Shown: piece by piece, positions 15,756 to 23,280 of the stretch
Numbering within the stretch: position 1 is the stretch's first letter
How the letters are laid out: every line of letters starts with the position of its first letter
Origin: Streptomyces sp. NBC_01446
GTDB lineage: Bacteria > Actinomycetota > Actinomycetes > Streptomycetales > Streptomycetaceae
Length of the DNA stretch: 64,000 nt
Assembly (NCBI RefSeq): GCF_026340095.1
Contig: NZ_JAPEPO010000002.1
Coordinates: 868,001-932,000, forward strand
Reading direction: 5' to 3'
Translations under genes and position numbers: made by a program
Notes under the pieces: generated by a model
Databases searched by the model: none
What the model was told of the DNA's origin: nothing
Seen by the model: only the letters and a program-made list of their open reading frames with translations

Positions 15756-16550
15756 GTGCACCTGGACCTTTCGGGCCGCACCGCTCTGGTGACGGGCTCC
15801 ACGCAAGGCATCGGAGCCGCGATCGCGACCGGACTCGCACGCGCCGGCGCGCGGGTCGGGGTCAACGGACGCGACCAGGGCAGGGTGGAGACGGCCGTCG
15901 AGCAGCTCAAAGTCGCCGTGCCGGACGGCGACTTCGTTCCGGTCGCCGCCGACGTCGGTTCCGAGGAGGGCGCTCGACGCGCCTGGGAAACGCTGCCTGA
16001 CGTGGACATCCTCATCAACAATCTCGGCATCTTCGACGCGAAGAACCCCCTGGACATCACGGACGACGAATGGCGCCGCTACTTCGAGGTGAACGTGCTG
16101 GCCGCCGTCCGGCTCACGCAGCTGTACCTGCCGCGGATGACCGAACGCGGCCGGGGGCGCGTCCAGTACATCGCGAGCGACTCCGCGGTGGTGATCCCCG
16201 CCGAGATGATCCACTACGGCATGTCGAAGACCGCTCTGCTCGCGGTCAGCCGCGGCTTCGCCAAGCACGCCGCGGGAACGGGCGTTACCGTGAACTGCGT
16301 CATCGCGGGCCCTACTCACACCGGCGGCGTCGAAGACTTCGTGTACCAACTCGTCGACCGCGACCTGCCGTGGGACGAGGCGCAGCGCGTCTTCATGCGC
16401 GAGTACCGCCCGCAGTCGCTGTTGCAGCGCCTGATCGAACCCGAGGAGATCGCCAACATGGTGGTGTACCTGAGCTCCGACCTGGCGTCCGCGACCACGG
16501 GCGGCGCGCTGCGGGTCGACGGTGGATACATCGACGCCATCCTCCCGTAA
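15756..16550 (+). CDS. Classical short-chain dehydrogenase/reductase
   Basis: This cytoplasmic NAD(P)-dependent oxidoreductase has 264 residues. The Rossmann motif is ALVTGSTQGIGAAIA (about residues 10-24), the NNLG motif at about 90 replaces the usual NNAG, the catalytic Ser lies in IASDSAVV, and the active-site Tyr/Lys pair is in HYGMSKTALLAV. The C-terminal GGALRVDGGYIDAIL is standard. It starts at GTG with AAGGGA upstream. The substrate is unknown. It is convergent with the atropopeptide P450 gene 125 bp downstream and on the opposite strand, so it is probably not part of that locus. Confidence 0.88.
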   Translation: MHLDLSGRTALVTGSTQGIGAAIATGLARAGARVGVNGRDQGRVETAVEQLKVAVPDGDFVPVAADVGSEEGARRAWETLPDVDILINNLGIFDAKNPLDITDDEWRRYFEVNVLAAVRLTQLYLPRMTERGRGRVQYIASDSAVVIPAEMIHYGMSKTALLAVSRGFAKHAAGTGVTVNCVIAGPTHTGGVEDFVYQLVDRDLPWDEAQRVFMREYRPQSLLQRLIEPEEIANMVVYLSSDLASATTGGALRVDGGYIDAILP

Positions 16551-16675
16551 GGCGACGCGCGCCCTACGATCGTGTGCGTCGGGCCGGAAGACTCATGCGT
16601 TGCCCGTGCGCAACACCAGCAAGCAGCCGTCGACCAAAGGAAGTTCGACGAAACCATGGCAACTCCTGCCGTTCG

Positions 16676-17728
16676 TCAGGCTGTTCGCGCCTTCGTCAGG
16701 CGTACTTCCTCGACCCCCAGCAGGCCGAGCAGCGGAACCCTGACGGTGCGCTGCTCGGGATCGACGACGAGCCCTGAGCTGCGGATCCGGTCCAGCAGCA
16801 GTTCGGCGAGCGGCATCACCATGTGCCGTCCCCAGCAGCGCTCAGAGGCATGCCCGAAGGGCAGATAGCCCGGCGTGGCGTCGGGGTCGAGTTCCTCCCA
16901 GCGCTCGGGCCGGAACGCGGCCGCGTCCTCCCACCGGGCCGGGTCGCGGTGCGAGAGCAGCGGAAGTAGCAGGACGTCGTCGTCGTCCCGGATCCGGCTG
17001 TCGATCGCGGGGTACTCCGGGGAGGCGTTGCGGAGGATGTTCCACGAGGGCGGCAGCAGTCGCAGGGCCTCGTAGATGATGTCGCGGTTCGACGTGCTGT
17101 CGTCGAAGGGGGAGCCGAGCCACAGTGCGTTCGCGACGAGCGTCGAGACCGTGAAACACACCGGGGCGGCCGCTCGCCGGTAGACACCCATCGCGTACCT
17201 GCGGTCCTGGTAGCCGACGGCCTCGGCCGCCCGCCCCGCAAGACCGGTGAGGTGGGCGCCGGGGCGCGGCCAGCCGGGCAGCGCGGCGCCTGCGGCGATC
17301 ACGGACCAGGTCAGCTTGGGTGTCAGTTCGAGGTTGCGGCTCATCAATATGCGCAGACGGAGGGGGTCTTGGCCGAGGATGAGGTCCCTCAGGAAGAGGT
17401 GTCCGGTGAGAGGCCAAGGACCCGACAGGTCGACGTCCGACGGCAAGGGGCGCTTCAGCGCCTCGCGGACGTCGTTGCCTACCGTCCGGGTGACCGAGGA
17501 GGCTTCGTTGCGCGAGATCGAGCGGCCGTGCAGGGGCTTGAACGTCGGCCGCTCGGTCTCCGTCGCCCGGCGCGCGGCGAGGATCCGGTCGGCGACGTCG
17601 TATCCGGCCACTCCGACGGTGTCGCTCTCGAGGCGGAAGACGTCCTGGCCCAGGTGGGCGTCGAGCAGGGCTGTCAGTCGCGGGGCGAGCACGGTACGGC
17701 GCATGCGCGGCACGGAGGTGAGCGACAC
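16676..17728 (-). CDS. Cytochrome P450 of the atropopeptide (tryptorubin) type
   Basis: The 350-residue heme protein is on the short side for a bacterial P450 (about 400). The ExxR pair is E220-R223, the PER motif is F272-W277, and the heme ligand is C298 in FGHASERCWGR, a variant of FGxGxxxCxG. The I-helix region (AAAPVCFTVSTLVANALWL) lacks the usual AGxxT acid-alcohol signature, as expected for P450s that couple aromatic rings and do not hydroxylate. It starts at GTG with GGAGAA. It lies 106 bp downstream of a 26-codon gene whose product ends in AWYLWY, so its substrate is very probably that peptide. Predicted job: oxidative Trp-Tyr bond formation giving a polycyclic peptide. Family recognition is from memory of the two-gene tryptorubin layout. 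Confidence 0.85.
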   Translation of the reverse strand: MSLTSVPRMRRTVLAPRLTALLDAHLGQDVFRLESDTVGVAGYDVADRILAARRATETERPTFKPLHGRSISRNEASSVTRTVGNDVREALKRPLPSDVDLSGPWPLTGHLFLRDLILGQDPLRLRILMSRNLELTPKLTWSVIAAGAALPGWPRPGAHLTGLAGRAAEAVGYQDRRYAMGVYRRAAAPVCFTVSTLVANALWLGSPFDDSTSNRDIIYEALRLLPPSWNILRNASPEYPAIDSRIRDDDDVLLLPLLSHRDPARWEDAAAFRPERWEELDPDATPGYLPFGHASERCWGRHMVMPLAELLLDRIRSSGLVVDPEQRTVRVPLLGLLGVEEVRLTKARTA

Positions 17729-17757
17729 GGGTTCTCCGGTGGCGGTGGGGGTCGGAA

Positions 17758-17815
17758 CCCCCGCTGTACGGCAGTCGGCGTCGGGCGTCTGCTCGCTGCC
17801 ACCGCACAGCGGGGG
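17758..17815 (-). promoter_or_regulatory. Hairpin between precursor and P450 genes
   Basis: CCCCCGCTGT (17758-17767) and ACAGCGGGGG (17806-17815) are perfect 10-base inverted repeats around a 38-base loop. It occupies the precursor-P450 intergenic gap. It may partly terminate transcription, or protect the short precursor mRNA, so that peptide is made in excess over enzyme; this is inference. Confidence 0.55.
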
Positions 17816-17834
17816 CGGGTGGAGGCGTGCCGGG

Positions 17835-17915
17835 TCAGTACCAGAGATACCAGGCGTTGGCCTTCAGGGACTTTCGGGCCGCGGCCTTGTTGCGGATGGC
17901 GAAGAGAAGCTTCAT
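17835..17915 (-). CDS. Atropopeptide (tryptorubin-like) precursor peptide
   Basis: A 26-codon gene too short for routine gene finders. The peptide begins MKLLFAIRNKAAARKSLKAN and ends AWYLWY at the stop codon. The basic first 20 residues form the leader and the last six are the predicted core. Tryptorubin A, the founding atropopeptide, has core Ala-Trp-Tyr-Ile-Trp-Tyr and is made by one P450 acting on a similarly small precursor; here Leu replaces Ile. A strong AGAGGGGG lies at correct spacing before the ATG. The P450 gene follows on the same strand. No dedicated protease or exporter is adjacent, as in the known family. The mature product would be a polycyclic hexapeptide isomeric with tryptorubin A if the same bonds form; that is inference. 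Confidence 0.88.
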   Translation of the reverse strand: MKLLFAIRNKAAARKSLKANAWYLWY

Positions 17916-18293
17916 CACTGCACCCCCTCTCAGGGCGGTCGGAAGACACGCGACGGGTGCCGGGGTGAGCCGGTGAAGATCGCATGCCGGTGGCGCGGTG
18001 AACCTTCCCTGCCGTGATCAACGGCCAATCCACCAATTCACCGAAGAGCGTTTCGCATATCCACCTTCAGACTCTGCATTTCCCTGCGCACGCAGTGCTC
18101 TGCGTGAACCGTGTGCGGCCTCGAAGGGTCGCCGCGTTCGCCCTATGCACTGGTCGCGGCGCTGCGGGTGAGACCGGGAAAGGGGGTGGTGCAACATGCG
18201 GGATCTCGGAAGGCGTCGTTCCCACCGCGGCCAGTTTGGCCGGATGGGGAGCCCTCACTGCCGAGCAGGCAGCGCTCTGACCTGCGCGCGAAA
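17916..18293. other. Upstream region of the atropopeptide locus, no gene seen
   Basis: This should contain the promoter for the precursor/P450 unit on the minus strand. Bases 18010-18090 are locally AT-rich (around GATCAACGGCCAATCC and GAGCGTTTCGCATATCC), but I cannot define -35/-10 boxes or an operator. No regulator gene is adjacent. Open frames here lack ribosome sites and protein-like composition. Confidence 0.45.
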
Positions 18294-18713
18294 ATGGCCG
18301 GGAGGCTCTCCATCAGCGAACGACTCAACGCATGGCCGGCGCTGGTCCACGAGGATCTGGCGCCCATGGTCGACTACGTGAACCGGCTGGTGCAGGTCGG
18401 GGCAAGTACACCCTGGACGAGCCCTTCGAGGCCGGCTGGGGGAAACATCGTTCTCGATGTCACCCCCCGCGGACTCCGGACGCCGACCTTTCGGCGCCGG
18501 GGAGTCACCTTCGAGGTGCACTACCGACTGCTGGACAGTGACGTGGTCGTCGAGTCCGCAGACCCTCGCCGGGCCATCGTGGCGTTCGGCGAGGCCGTCT
18601 ACGAGGCGGCCGTGGAAACAGCGGGCTGGCCGGCCGACGTGATCGGATCCCGCTGCGACGGCTGGCGCATGCGCACGACACCACCGGCGGCGGTCCGGGG
18701 CCGGGATCAATGA
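18294..18713 (+). pseudogene. DUF5996-like protein remnant with compensating frameshifts
   Basis: The frame gives ERLNAWPALVHEDLAPMVDYVNRLVQVG, then nonsense, then IVLDVTPRGLRTPTFRRRGVTFEVHYRL. The expected middle (GKYTLDEPFEAGWG) is found in another frame at 18401-18442. Two extra G at about 18399-18402 and one extra A in the AAA run at about 18443 shift the frame out and back, altering about 16 residues. The C-terminus is also shorter than in DUF5996 proteins as I remember them. The start is uncertain, with no good ribosome site. I recognise the family by pattern only. Confidence 0.5.
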
Positions 18714-18746
18714 ACCGACGGTCGCCGGAGGCCCCGACCCGCGTCT

Positions 18747-19220
18747 TCATTCCTGGACGAGCCCGGCCAAGTGGTGCAGCGAGTTGGTGAGATGCTCCGG
18801 GCCGAACGGCGGGAACTGGATGTACTCCCGGATGTGCTGCGGCACCGCCGACCAGTCGTAGGTGAGCGTGACCTCGGTCTCGGACGGACCGAGCGGCGCA
18901 AGGTCGTAACGCCAGATCCAGCCGCCGAAGTCCAGCTCTCCGTCGTCCTTGCGGTATCCCGTCAGCCAGCCGATGGTGCGCGGCGGGCCGAGTACCTGGA
19001 CCTTGTTGACCGTCTGGTAGCCACCGTCGGGATGGTTGGGGTGGTACATGTCCATCCGGAAAATCTGCCCCACCTCGGTCAGCGGCGCCCGGTCGACGGA
19101 TCGCCGAACCCAGCCGGTGCCGTCGATCGCGGCATGGGCCGTCGGGTCCGCCAGCACGGCGAACACCCTCTCAGCGGGCGCGGCCACGGTCAGGGTGGCG
19201 CTCACGTTGTCCTCGGCCAT
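18747..19220 (-). CDS. SRPBCC-superfamily (polyketide cyclase/START-like) protein
   Basis: The protein has 157 residues with a single helix-grip domain that forms a hydrophobic ligand pocket: VSATLTVAAPAERVFAVLADPTAHAAIDGTGWV at the start, then GWIWRYDLAPLGPSETEVTLTYDW and a C-terminal helix (EHLTNSLHHLAGLVQE). Members include cyclases, lipid-binding and stress proteins, and no specific activity can be assigned. I chose ATG giving MAEDNVS (GGAG upstream) over a longer non-ATG frame. No operon partner is evident. Confidence 0.82.
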   Translation of the reverse strand: MAEDNVSATLTVAAPAERVFAVLADPTAHAAIDGTGWVRRSVDRAPLTEVGQIFRMDMYHPNHPDGGYQTVNKVQVLGPPRTIGWLTGYRKDDGELDFGGWIWRYDLAPLGPSETEVTLTYDWSAVPQHIREYIQFPPFGPEHLTNSLHHLAGLVQE

Positions 19221-19373
19221 GGTGTGCGCGCTCCTTGTCAGCTCATCTCGGGCTCCCGCAGACACGGAAGTGGGGGTTCCCCATATGCAGACGAGCCGGC
19301 GAGGCAGAACTCATCGGTCGTGCGGGCTGGACCCGCTCCCAGGGCACCACTGGCGACCGCAGGCGCCGATCCC

Positions 19374-19916
19374 TCAACGCCGCGCGTGGCGGATCTTCAA
19401 TCGGCCGAACCCCATGGTCCCGGAGATCCGGATCCGCGGGCCGCCCGTGCCGGAGTGCCGCGGGGGCTTGTAGCGCAGGTCCTTCCATCCCGTGTGCAGA
19501 CCCTCTACGTCGACGATCGCGTCGCGAGGCACCGTGATCTTGGCCTTGCCGGTGCCGACCTGGAGCTCGATGTCGACTGTCGAGTGCTCGAAGGCTGCCC
19601 GGGACAGGTCCAGGCGCACACTTCCGAAGGCGGACTCGACCTTGAGGTTCCGAGGAACCTTCCATGCGCCGCGCCGTTTGATCCGTCCGCCGAGGGCGCC
19701 GATCGTGGACGAGGTGCCCGGGTCCTCCTCCGGGAGCGAGGCGAGAGCCGGCGCGAGCTCGCGGTGCGTCCTGGCGGTGAGGACCTGCTGCAGACGGCCG
19801 TCCATGTCCTCATGCGAGATGTGCCCTTCGGCGTACGCCTTCTGCACACGTTGCACGGCTGAGTCGCGGTCGTCTTCGCTGATCGGGCGTGCCGGATTTT
19901 CCTGCGGGAGAGTCAC
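19374..19916 (-). CDS. DUF1707 protein with LiaF-like C-terminal domain
   Basis: The 180-residue protein starts with a DUF1707 domain (RPISEDDRDSAVQRVQKAYAEGHISHEDMDGRLQQVLTARTHRELAPAL), a helical module very common in actinomycetes. The rest is a beta-rich domain resembling the C-terminus of LiaF cell-wall stress proteins (VESAFGSVRLDLSRAAFEHSTVDIELQVGTGKAKITVPRDAIVDVEG). No membrane segment is present. Function is unknown; a link to envelope stress is by family only. The GTG start sits almost at the promoter, with no clear ribosome site. Confidence 0.8.
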   Translation of the reverse strand: MTLPQENPARPISEDDRDSAVQRVQKAYAEGHISHEDMDGRLQQVLTARTHRELAPALASLPEEDPGTSSTIGALGGRIKRRGAWKVPRNLKVESAFGSVRLDLSRAAFEHSTVDIELQVGTGKAKITVPRDAIVDVEGLHTGWKDLRYKPPRHSGTGGPRIRISGTMGFGRLKIRHARR

Positions 19917-20068
19917 CGTTTCACTCTAGTGTCGGGAATTCAGCTGCCGCCGAGGAATCCACGCGGCCAAGGCCCACCCCCGGGAAAACGGTCTGCGCCT
20001 ATCCCCATTGAGCAGGCGGAACGCGACTAGTGTGCACCCCTGACAAAACGTCACGAAAGGAATCGCTC

Positions 20069-20485
20069 ATGGTCTCTCGACTCAATCCGTACATCAGCTT
20101 CGCCGGTGACGCCAAGCAAGCCATGGAGTTCTACAAGAGCGTTTTCGGCGGCGACCTGTCGATGAACACGTACGGAGCGTTCGGTTCCGAGACGCCCCCC
20201 GGGTACGCCGACAAGGTCATGCACGGCTTGCAGGAGGCCCCGAACGGCTTCATGCTCATGGGCGCAGACAACCCGCCGGGCATGGAGCTCAAGCAGGGCA
20301 ACAACTTCTCGGTGAGCCTGAGCGGCGACGACGCCGACGAACTGCGCGGCTACTGGGAGAAGCTGTCGGCCGGCGGCAATGTGGCGGTCCCGCTGGAGAA
20401 GCAGATGTGGGGTGACGTGTTCGGCATGTGCACCGACAAGTTCGGCGTCACCTGGATGGTCAACATCAGCGAGGCCGGCGCCTGA
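20069..20485 (+). CDS. PhnB-like VOC-family protein
   Basis: The protein has 138 residues. LNPYISFAGDAKQAMEFYKSVFGG is the PhnB/3-demethylubiquinone-methyltransferase-like glyoxalase signature; the C-terminal MWGDVFGMCTDKFGVTWMVNI matches too. These are small dimeric proteins, often of unknown substrate. ATG at 20069 has AAAGGA at good spacing and begins the conserved domain; an in-frame ATG 13 codons upstream lacks one. It is a monocistronic gene. Confidence 0.85.
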   Translation: MVSRLNPYISFAGDAKQAMEFYKSVFGGDLSMNTYGAFGSETPPGYADKVMHGLQEAPNGFMLMGADNPPGMELKQGNNFSVSLSGDDADELRGYWEKLSAGGNVAVPLEKQMWGDVFGMCTDKFGVTWMVNISEAGA

Positions 20486-20657
20486 CCCGCATCGCCCAGA
20501 AGCGGAACCGCGCGAGTGCCTCGGTGAGGTCGCCGGAGCCGCACGCCGCGTGGAAGGCCTTCTCGGAGGTCCATGCCCAGACCCGGTCACGCGGCATGCG
20601 GTTGATGTACCGACGGGGTCCCCGCCCTCCTCCAGGGCACGGGCCCGCGGTGTCGCG

Positions 20658-21299
20658 TCAGCTGCCCCTGCGCATCAGCAGACGCCCCTGGCGGAACCGT
20701 TCGCCCTCCCGCGGCTCGCGCAGCATCCGGCCCACCTCGGCGAAGCCGGCCTCGGCGGCCATCTTCGCCAGGTCGTCGATCGGCCACCGGTAGGCCGTCA
20801 CCACCTTGTGGTCGAACTCCGTGACCGGATCGCCCCCGGACTCGAAGAAGCCGAGCAAGAGGTGGCCGCCAGGCGTGAGTACACGGCGGAACTCGTCGAA
20901 GTACGAGGGCACGTCCCGCGGCGGGGTGTGGATGACCGAGTACCAGGACACGATGCCGTTCAGCGAGCCGTCGGCCAGGCTCAGCGCGTCCATGGAGCCC
21001 ACCTCGAACCGCAGGTCCGGGTAGGTCTCGCGAGCCAGGTCGACCATCACCGGCGACAGGTCGACGCCGAAGACATCGAGGCCGAGGTCCCGCAGGTGCG
21101 CGGTCACACGTCCCGGGCCGCAGCCCAGCTCGGCCACGGGCCCGCCCTCGTTCGTCCGCGCGAGTTCGGCGAACGCGGCGAGCACCGCGCGGTCCAGCGG
21201 CTGTGCGTCCAGCGCATCGCGGGTGACTTCGGCGTAGAGGACGGACACGGCGTCGTAGGCGTCCGCTGTCGCATTGCGGTGTGAGGGAGTTTCAGTCAC
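20658..21299 (-). CDS. Class I SAM-dependent methyltransferase
   Basis: The protein has 213 residues. The SAM-binding motif I is VAELGCGPGRVTAHL (about residues 52-66), motif II VFGVDLSPVMVDLAR, and the post-motif GGHLLLGFFESG follows. The catalytic substrate is unknown; the type is that of small-molecule methyltransferases. The GTG start giving VTETPSHRNATADAYD was chosen because the upstream extension is Arg/Gly-rich and unlike the family. It is convergent with the PhnB-like gene. Confidence 0.83.
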   Translation of the reverse strand: MTETPSHRNATADAYDAVSVLYAEVTRDALDAQPLDRAVLAAFAELARTNEGGPVAELGCGPGRVTAHLRDLGLDVFGVDLSPVMVDLARETYPDLRFEVGSMDALSLADGSLNGIVSWYSVIHTPPRDVPSYFDEFRRVLTPGGHLLLGFFESGGDPVTEFDHKVVTAYRWPIDDLAKMAAEAGFAEVGRMLREPREGERFRQGRLLMRRGS

Positions 21300-21451
21300 A
21301 AGCGACGAGACTAGAGCCTTGCCTTGTCGCGCCGACAAGTGCCCCGTCGCACGGCCCTCCTCCCGCGTCCACCCCCTGCGTGGCCCAACCGCCTTGCCCT
21401 GCAAGCCGTTTGGCGACGGCCGGCGTGTGAGGCGGCCGCCACTCACATCGG

Positions 21452-21935
21452 TCACCGGCCCCTACTCGCGCCTGTTCGGTGCGCACGCCGCGTCAGTGGG
21501 TGGTCGATCGCTTCGACCAGCCAGTCCAGCTCCGCCTGGTCTCCGCGTACGGGATTCGAGAGCTTCCCGACGCCGTCGACGGTGATCTCGACCACGTCCC
21601 CGCCCCGCAGGGTGAAGTCGAGTCCCGGCACGATGCCGGTGCCGGTGCCGGTGGACAGCACCGCGCCGTCGGGGAACGGCTGGGAGTGCCAGAGATGGTC
21701 CACCAGCCCTTGCGGAGGACGGTGGAAGGAGGCCGTGGTGGTCGTCGCGTCATAGGCGACGGCGCCGTCGCGCCGCACCTCGAGGGCAATCTTCAGCGCG
21801 GTCGCGTCCTCGATCTCCCAGAAGGGCGCTATGCCCGAGGACACCGCGGCGCTTCCGGCATAGATCTTGGCCTGGGGCAGATAGCGGGGGTTCTCGCCCT
21901 CGATCGACCGGGAGCTGACGTCGTCCACGATGCCG
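21452..21935 (-). pseudogene. Fumarylacetoacetate-hydrolase-family gene, 5' part deleted
   Basis: The C-terminal half of an FAH-family hydrolase is recognisable: DVSSRSIEGENPRYLPQAK, SSGIAPFWEIEDATALKIALEVRRDG, LVDHLWHSQPFPDGAVLSTGTGTGIVPG, then FTLRGGDVVEITVDGVGKLSNPV, ending at a TGA. The first 120 or so residues, with the metal-binding start of the domain, are missing. Upstream of DVSSRS the sequence abruptly becomes a fragment of a different gene on the other strand. In L-fucose/L-rhamnose-type pathways such hydrolases cleave 2,4-diketo-3-deoxy acids, which fits the neighbouring fuconate dehydratase fragment. Confidence 0.72.
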
Positions 21936-21937
21936 TG

Positions 21938-22112
21938 ATGTTCAAGCAGTTCCTGCAGAGCAAGGCGATCGGCATCTGCCAGATCGACGCCTGCCGGCTC
22001 GGCGGCATGAACGAGGCGGTCGCCGCCCTGCTGCTCGCCGCCGCGCACGACGTGCCCGTCTGCCCGCACGCGGGCGGAGTCGGCCTGTGCGAACTGGTGC
22101 AGCACCTGTCTC
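21938..22112 (+). pseudogene. L-fuconate dehydratase (enolase superfamily) internal fragment
   Basis: About 58 codons survive: MFKQFLQSKAIGICQIDACR, LGGMNEAVAALLLAAAHDVP, VCPHAGGVGLCELVQHLS. This is the metal/base region near the C-terminus of L-fuconate dehydratases. Both ends are lost. It runs in frame into the remains of a GntR regulator, so one open frame now covers two unrelated pieces. Confidence 0.75.
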
Positions 22113-22639
22113 TCGACGTGCGCCGGGGTGACGGCACGTTCGTCACGGATCTGCGGCCGGACCGGCCGGTGCGCGCCATCGGCAGCTTCCTGGACCTCGC
22201 CAACGACACCGGTCTCGACGAGATGCTGGAGTGCCGCAAGGTCATCGAGCCGAGTGCCACCGCGCTCGCGGCGACCCGGATCGACGCGGCCACCCTCGAC
22301 GCCCTCCACCAGCGCATCGAGCGCATGAGAACACTGCACGACCCGGAGGAGCTGGTCCGCGAGGACCTCGCGTTCCACGCCGACATCGTCGCCGCGACGG
22401 GCAACCGCACCCTTGAGTCGCTGCTCTCCTCCGTCACCCAGCAGACGGCCAGGGCCCGCATCTGGCGAGCGCTGATCAAGTCCGACGTGCTCGCCTGGAC
22501 CCACGAGCAGCATATGGACATCTACCGCGCCCTGCGCGCCCACGACAGCCTGGCCGCCTTCACGGCGGCCAACCGGCACGTCAACGATGTGGACGCCTGG
22601 GTGCGTGACCGCCTCGACGCGGTACGGGATCGCGCCTGA
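22113..22639 (+). pseudogene. FadR-type GntR regulator lacking its DNA-binding domain
   Basis: After the junction the sequence reads VRRGDGTFVTDLRPDRPVRAIGSFLDLAND, the wing of a GntR helix-turn-helix followed by a complete FCD ligand domain (ECRKVIEPSATALAATRI, REDLAFHADIVAATGNRTLESLL, EQHMDIYRALRAHDSLAAFTAANRHV). Most of the winged helix (about 55 residues) is missing. The regulator presumably controlled the sugar-acid genes now also in pieces. Without the recognition helix it cannot act as a normal repressor. Confidence 0.72.
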
Positions 22640-22669
22640 GGGAGCAGGGCGCTGCCGCCACTCGTCGTG

Positions 22670-23080
22670 TCACGCATGCCCCAGGACGACGAGCGCGACC
22701 AGCAGCACCGTGACAGCGGCGCTCATTCCGTGGGCGACGACCGCGGTGAGCGGGAAGTTCCGTTCAGCGGTGGCATGCCCCTGCGAATGTCTCCCCCTGC
22801 TGGGCAGCCAGCGGAAAAGCATCATGAAGCCGAAAGCGGCCACGATCAGAACGACAGCACAAGCGGCCCAGGCGGAGCCGCGCGCGTTACCGATGAGGTA
22901 CGCCGTCCAGGAGGCAAGTCCGGCGACAGCGAGCGCGATGTGGCCGAGGACGAGCCACAGCGGCAGCCGCGTCACGCCCGGCGTGCGCTGTTGCAGCCCT
23001 CCGTGGCGGATCCACACCGTGGCCAGATATCCGCCCAGGCTCGCGGTGACCAGCCAGACACACAGCACGGCGACACGCAT
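22670..23080 (-). CDS. Small four-helix membrane protein, unknown function
   Basis: The protein has 136 residues with four hydrophobic stretches (VAVLCVWLVTASLGGYLATVW, LWLVLGHIALAVAGLASWTAYL, AWAACAVVLIVAAFGFMMLF and PLTAVVAHGMSAAVTVLLVALVVL) and short polar loops. Relatives are common in actinomycetes as uncharacterised membrane proteins; I do not recognise a named family. The ATG was chosen for the strong GGGGGAG ahead of it. It is convergent with the GntR remnant. Confidence 0.7.
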   Translation of the reverse strand: MRVAVLCVWLVTASLGGYLATVWIRHGGLQQRTPGVTRLPLWLVLGHIALAVAGLASWTAYLIGNARGSAWAACAVVLIVAAFGFMMLFRWLPSRGRHSQGHATAERNFPLTAVVAHGMSAAVTVLLVALVVLGHA

Positions 23081-23280
23081 ACGCTCCCCCTCGGCATCCG
23101 TTGCCCTTTGACCCAGCACAGCGCACCGCGGGGACGACCGTTCAGACGTCCATTCACCAATTCACTCGTAGGGATGAATAGAGGCGCTAACTCCCCCGAA
23201 CTCACCAGCCCGACCCGTTACGGCGTCAGGCATCAGGCATCGGTGCCGGCGCAGTCGTTCACTGTGATTGGCTGCGGTGT

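Noticed and set aside
16656..16868. Plus-strand ORF with AAAGGAAG and ATG (MATPAVRQAVRAF) overlapping the P450 3' end
   Set aside because: It is antisense to the conserved end of the P450, becomes Ser/Pro-rich nonsense and has no family likeness; the ribosome site may be a scrap of a lost gene.
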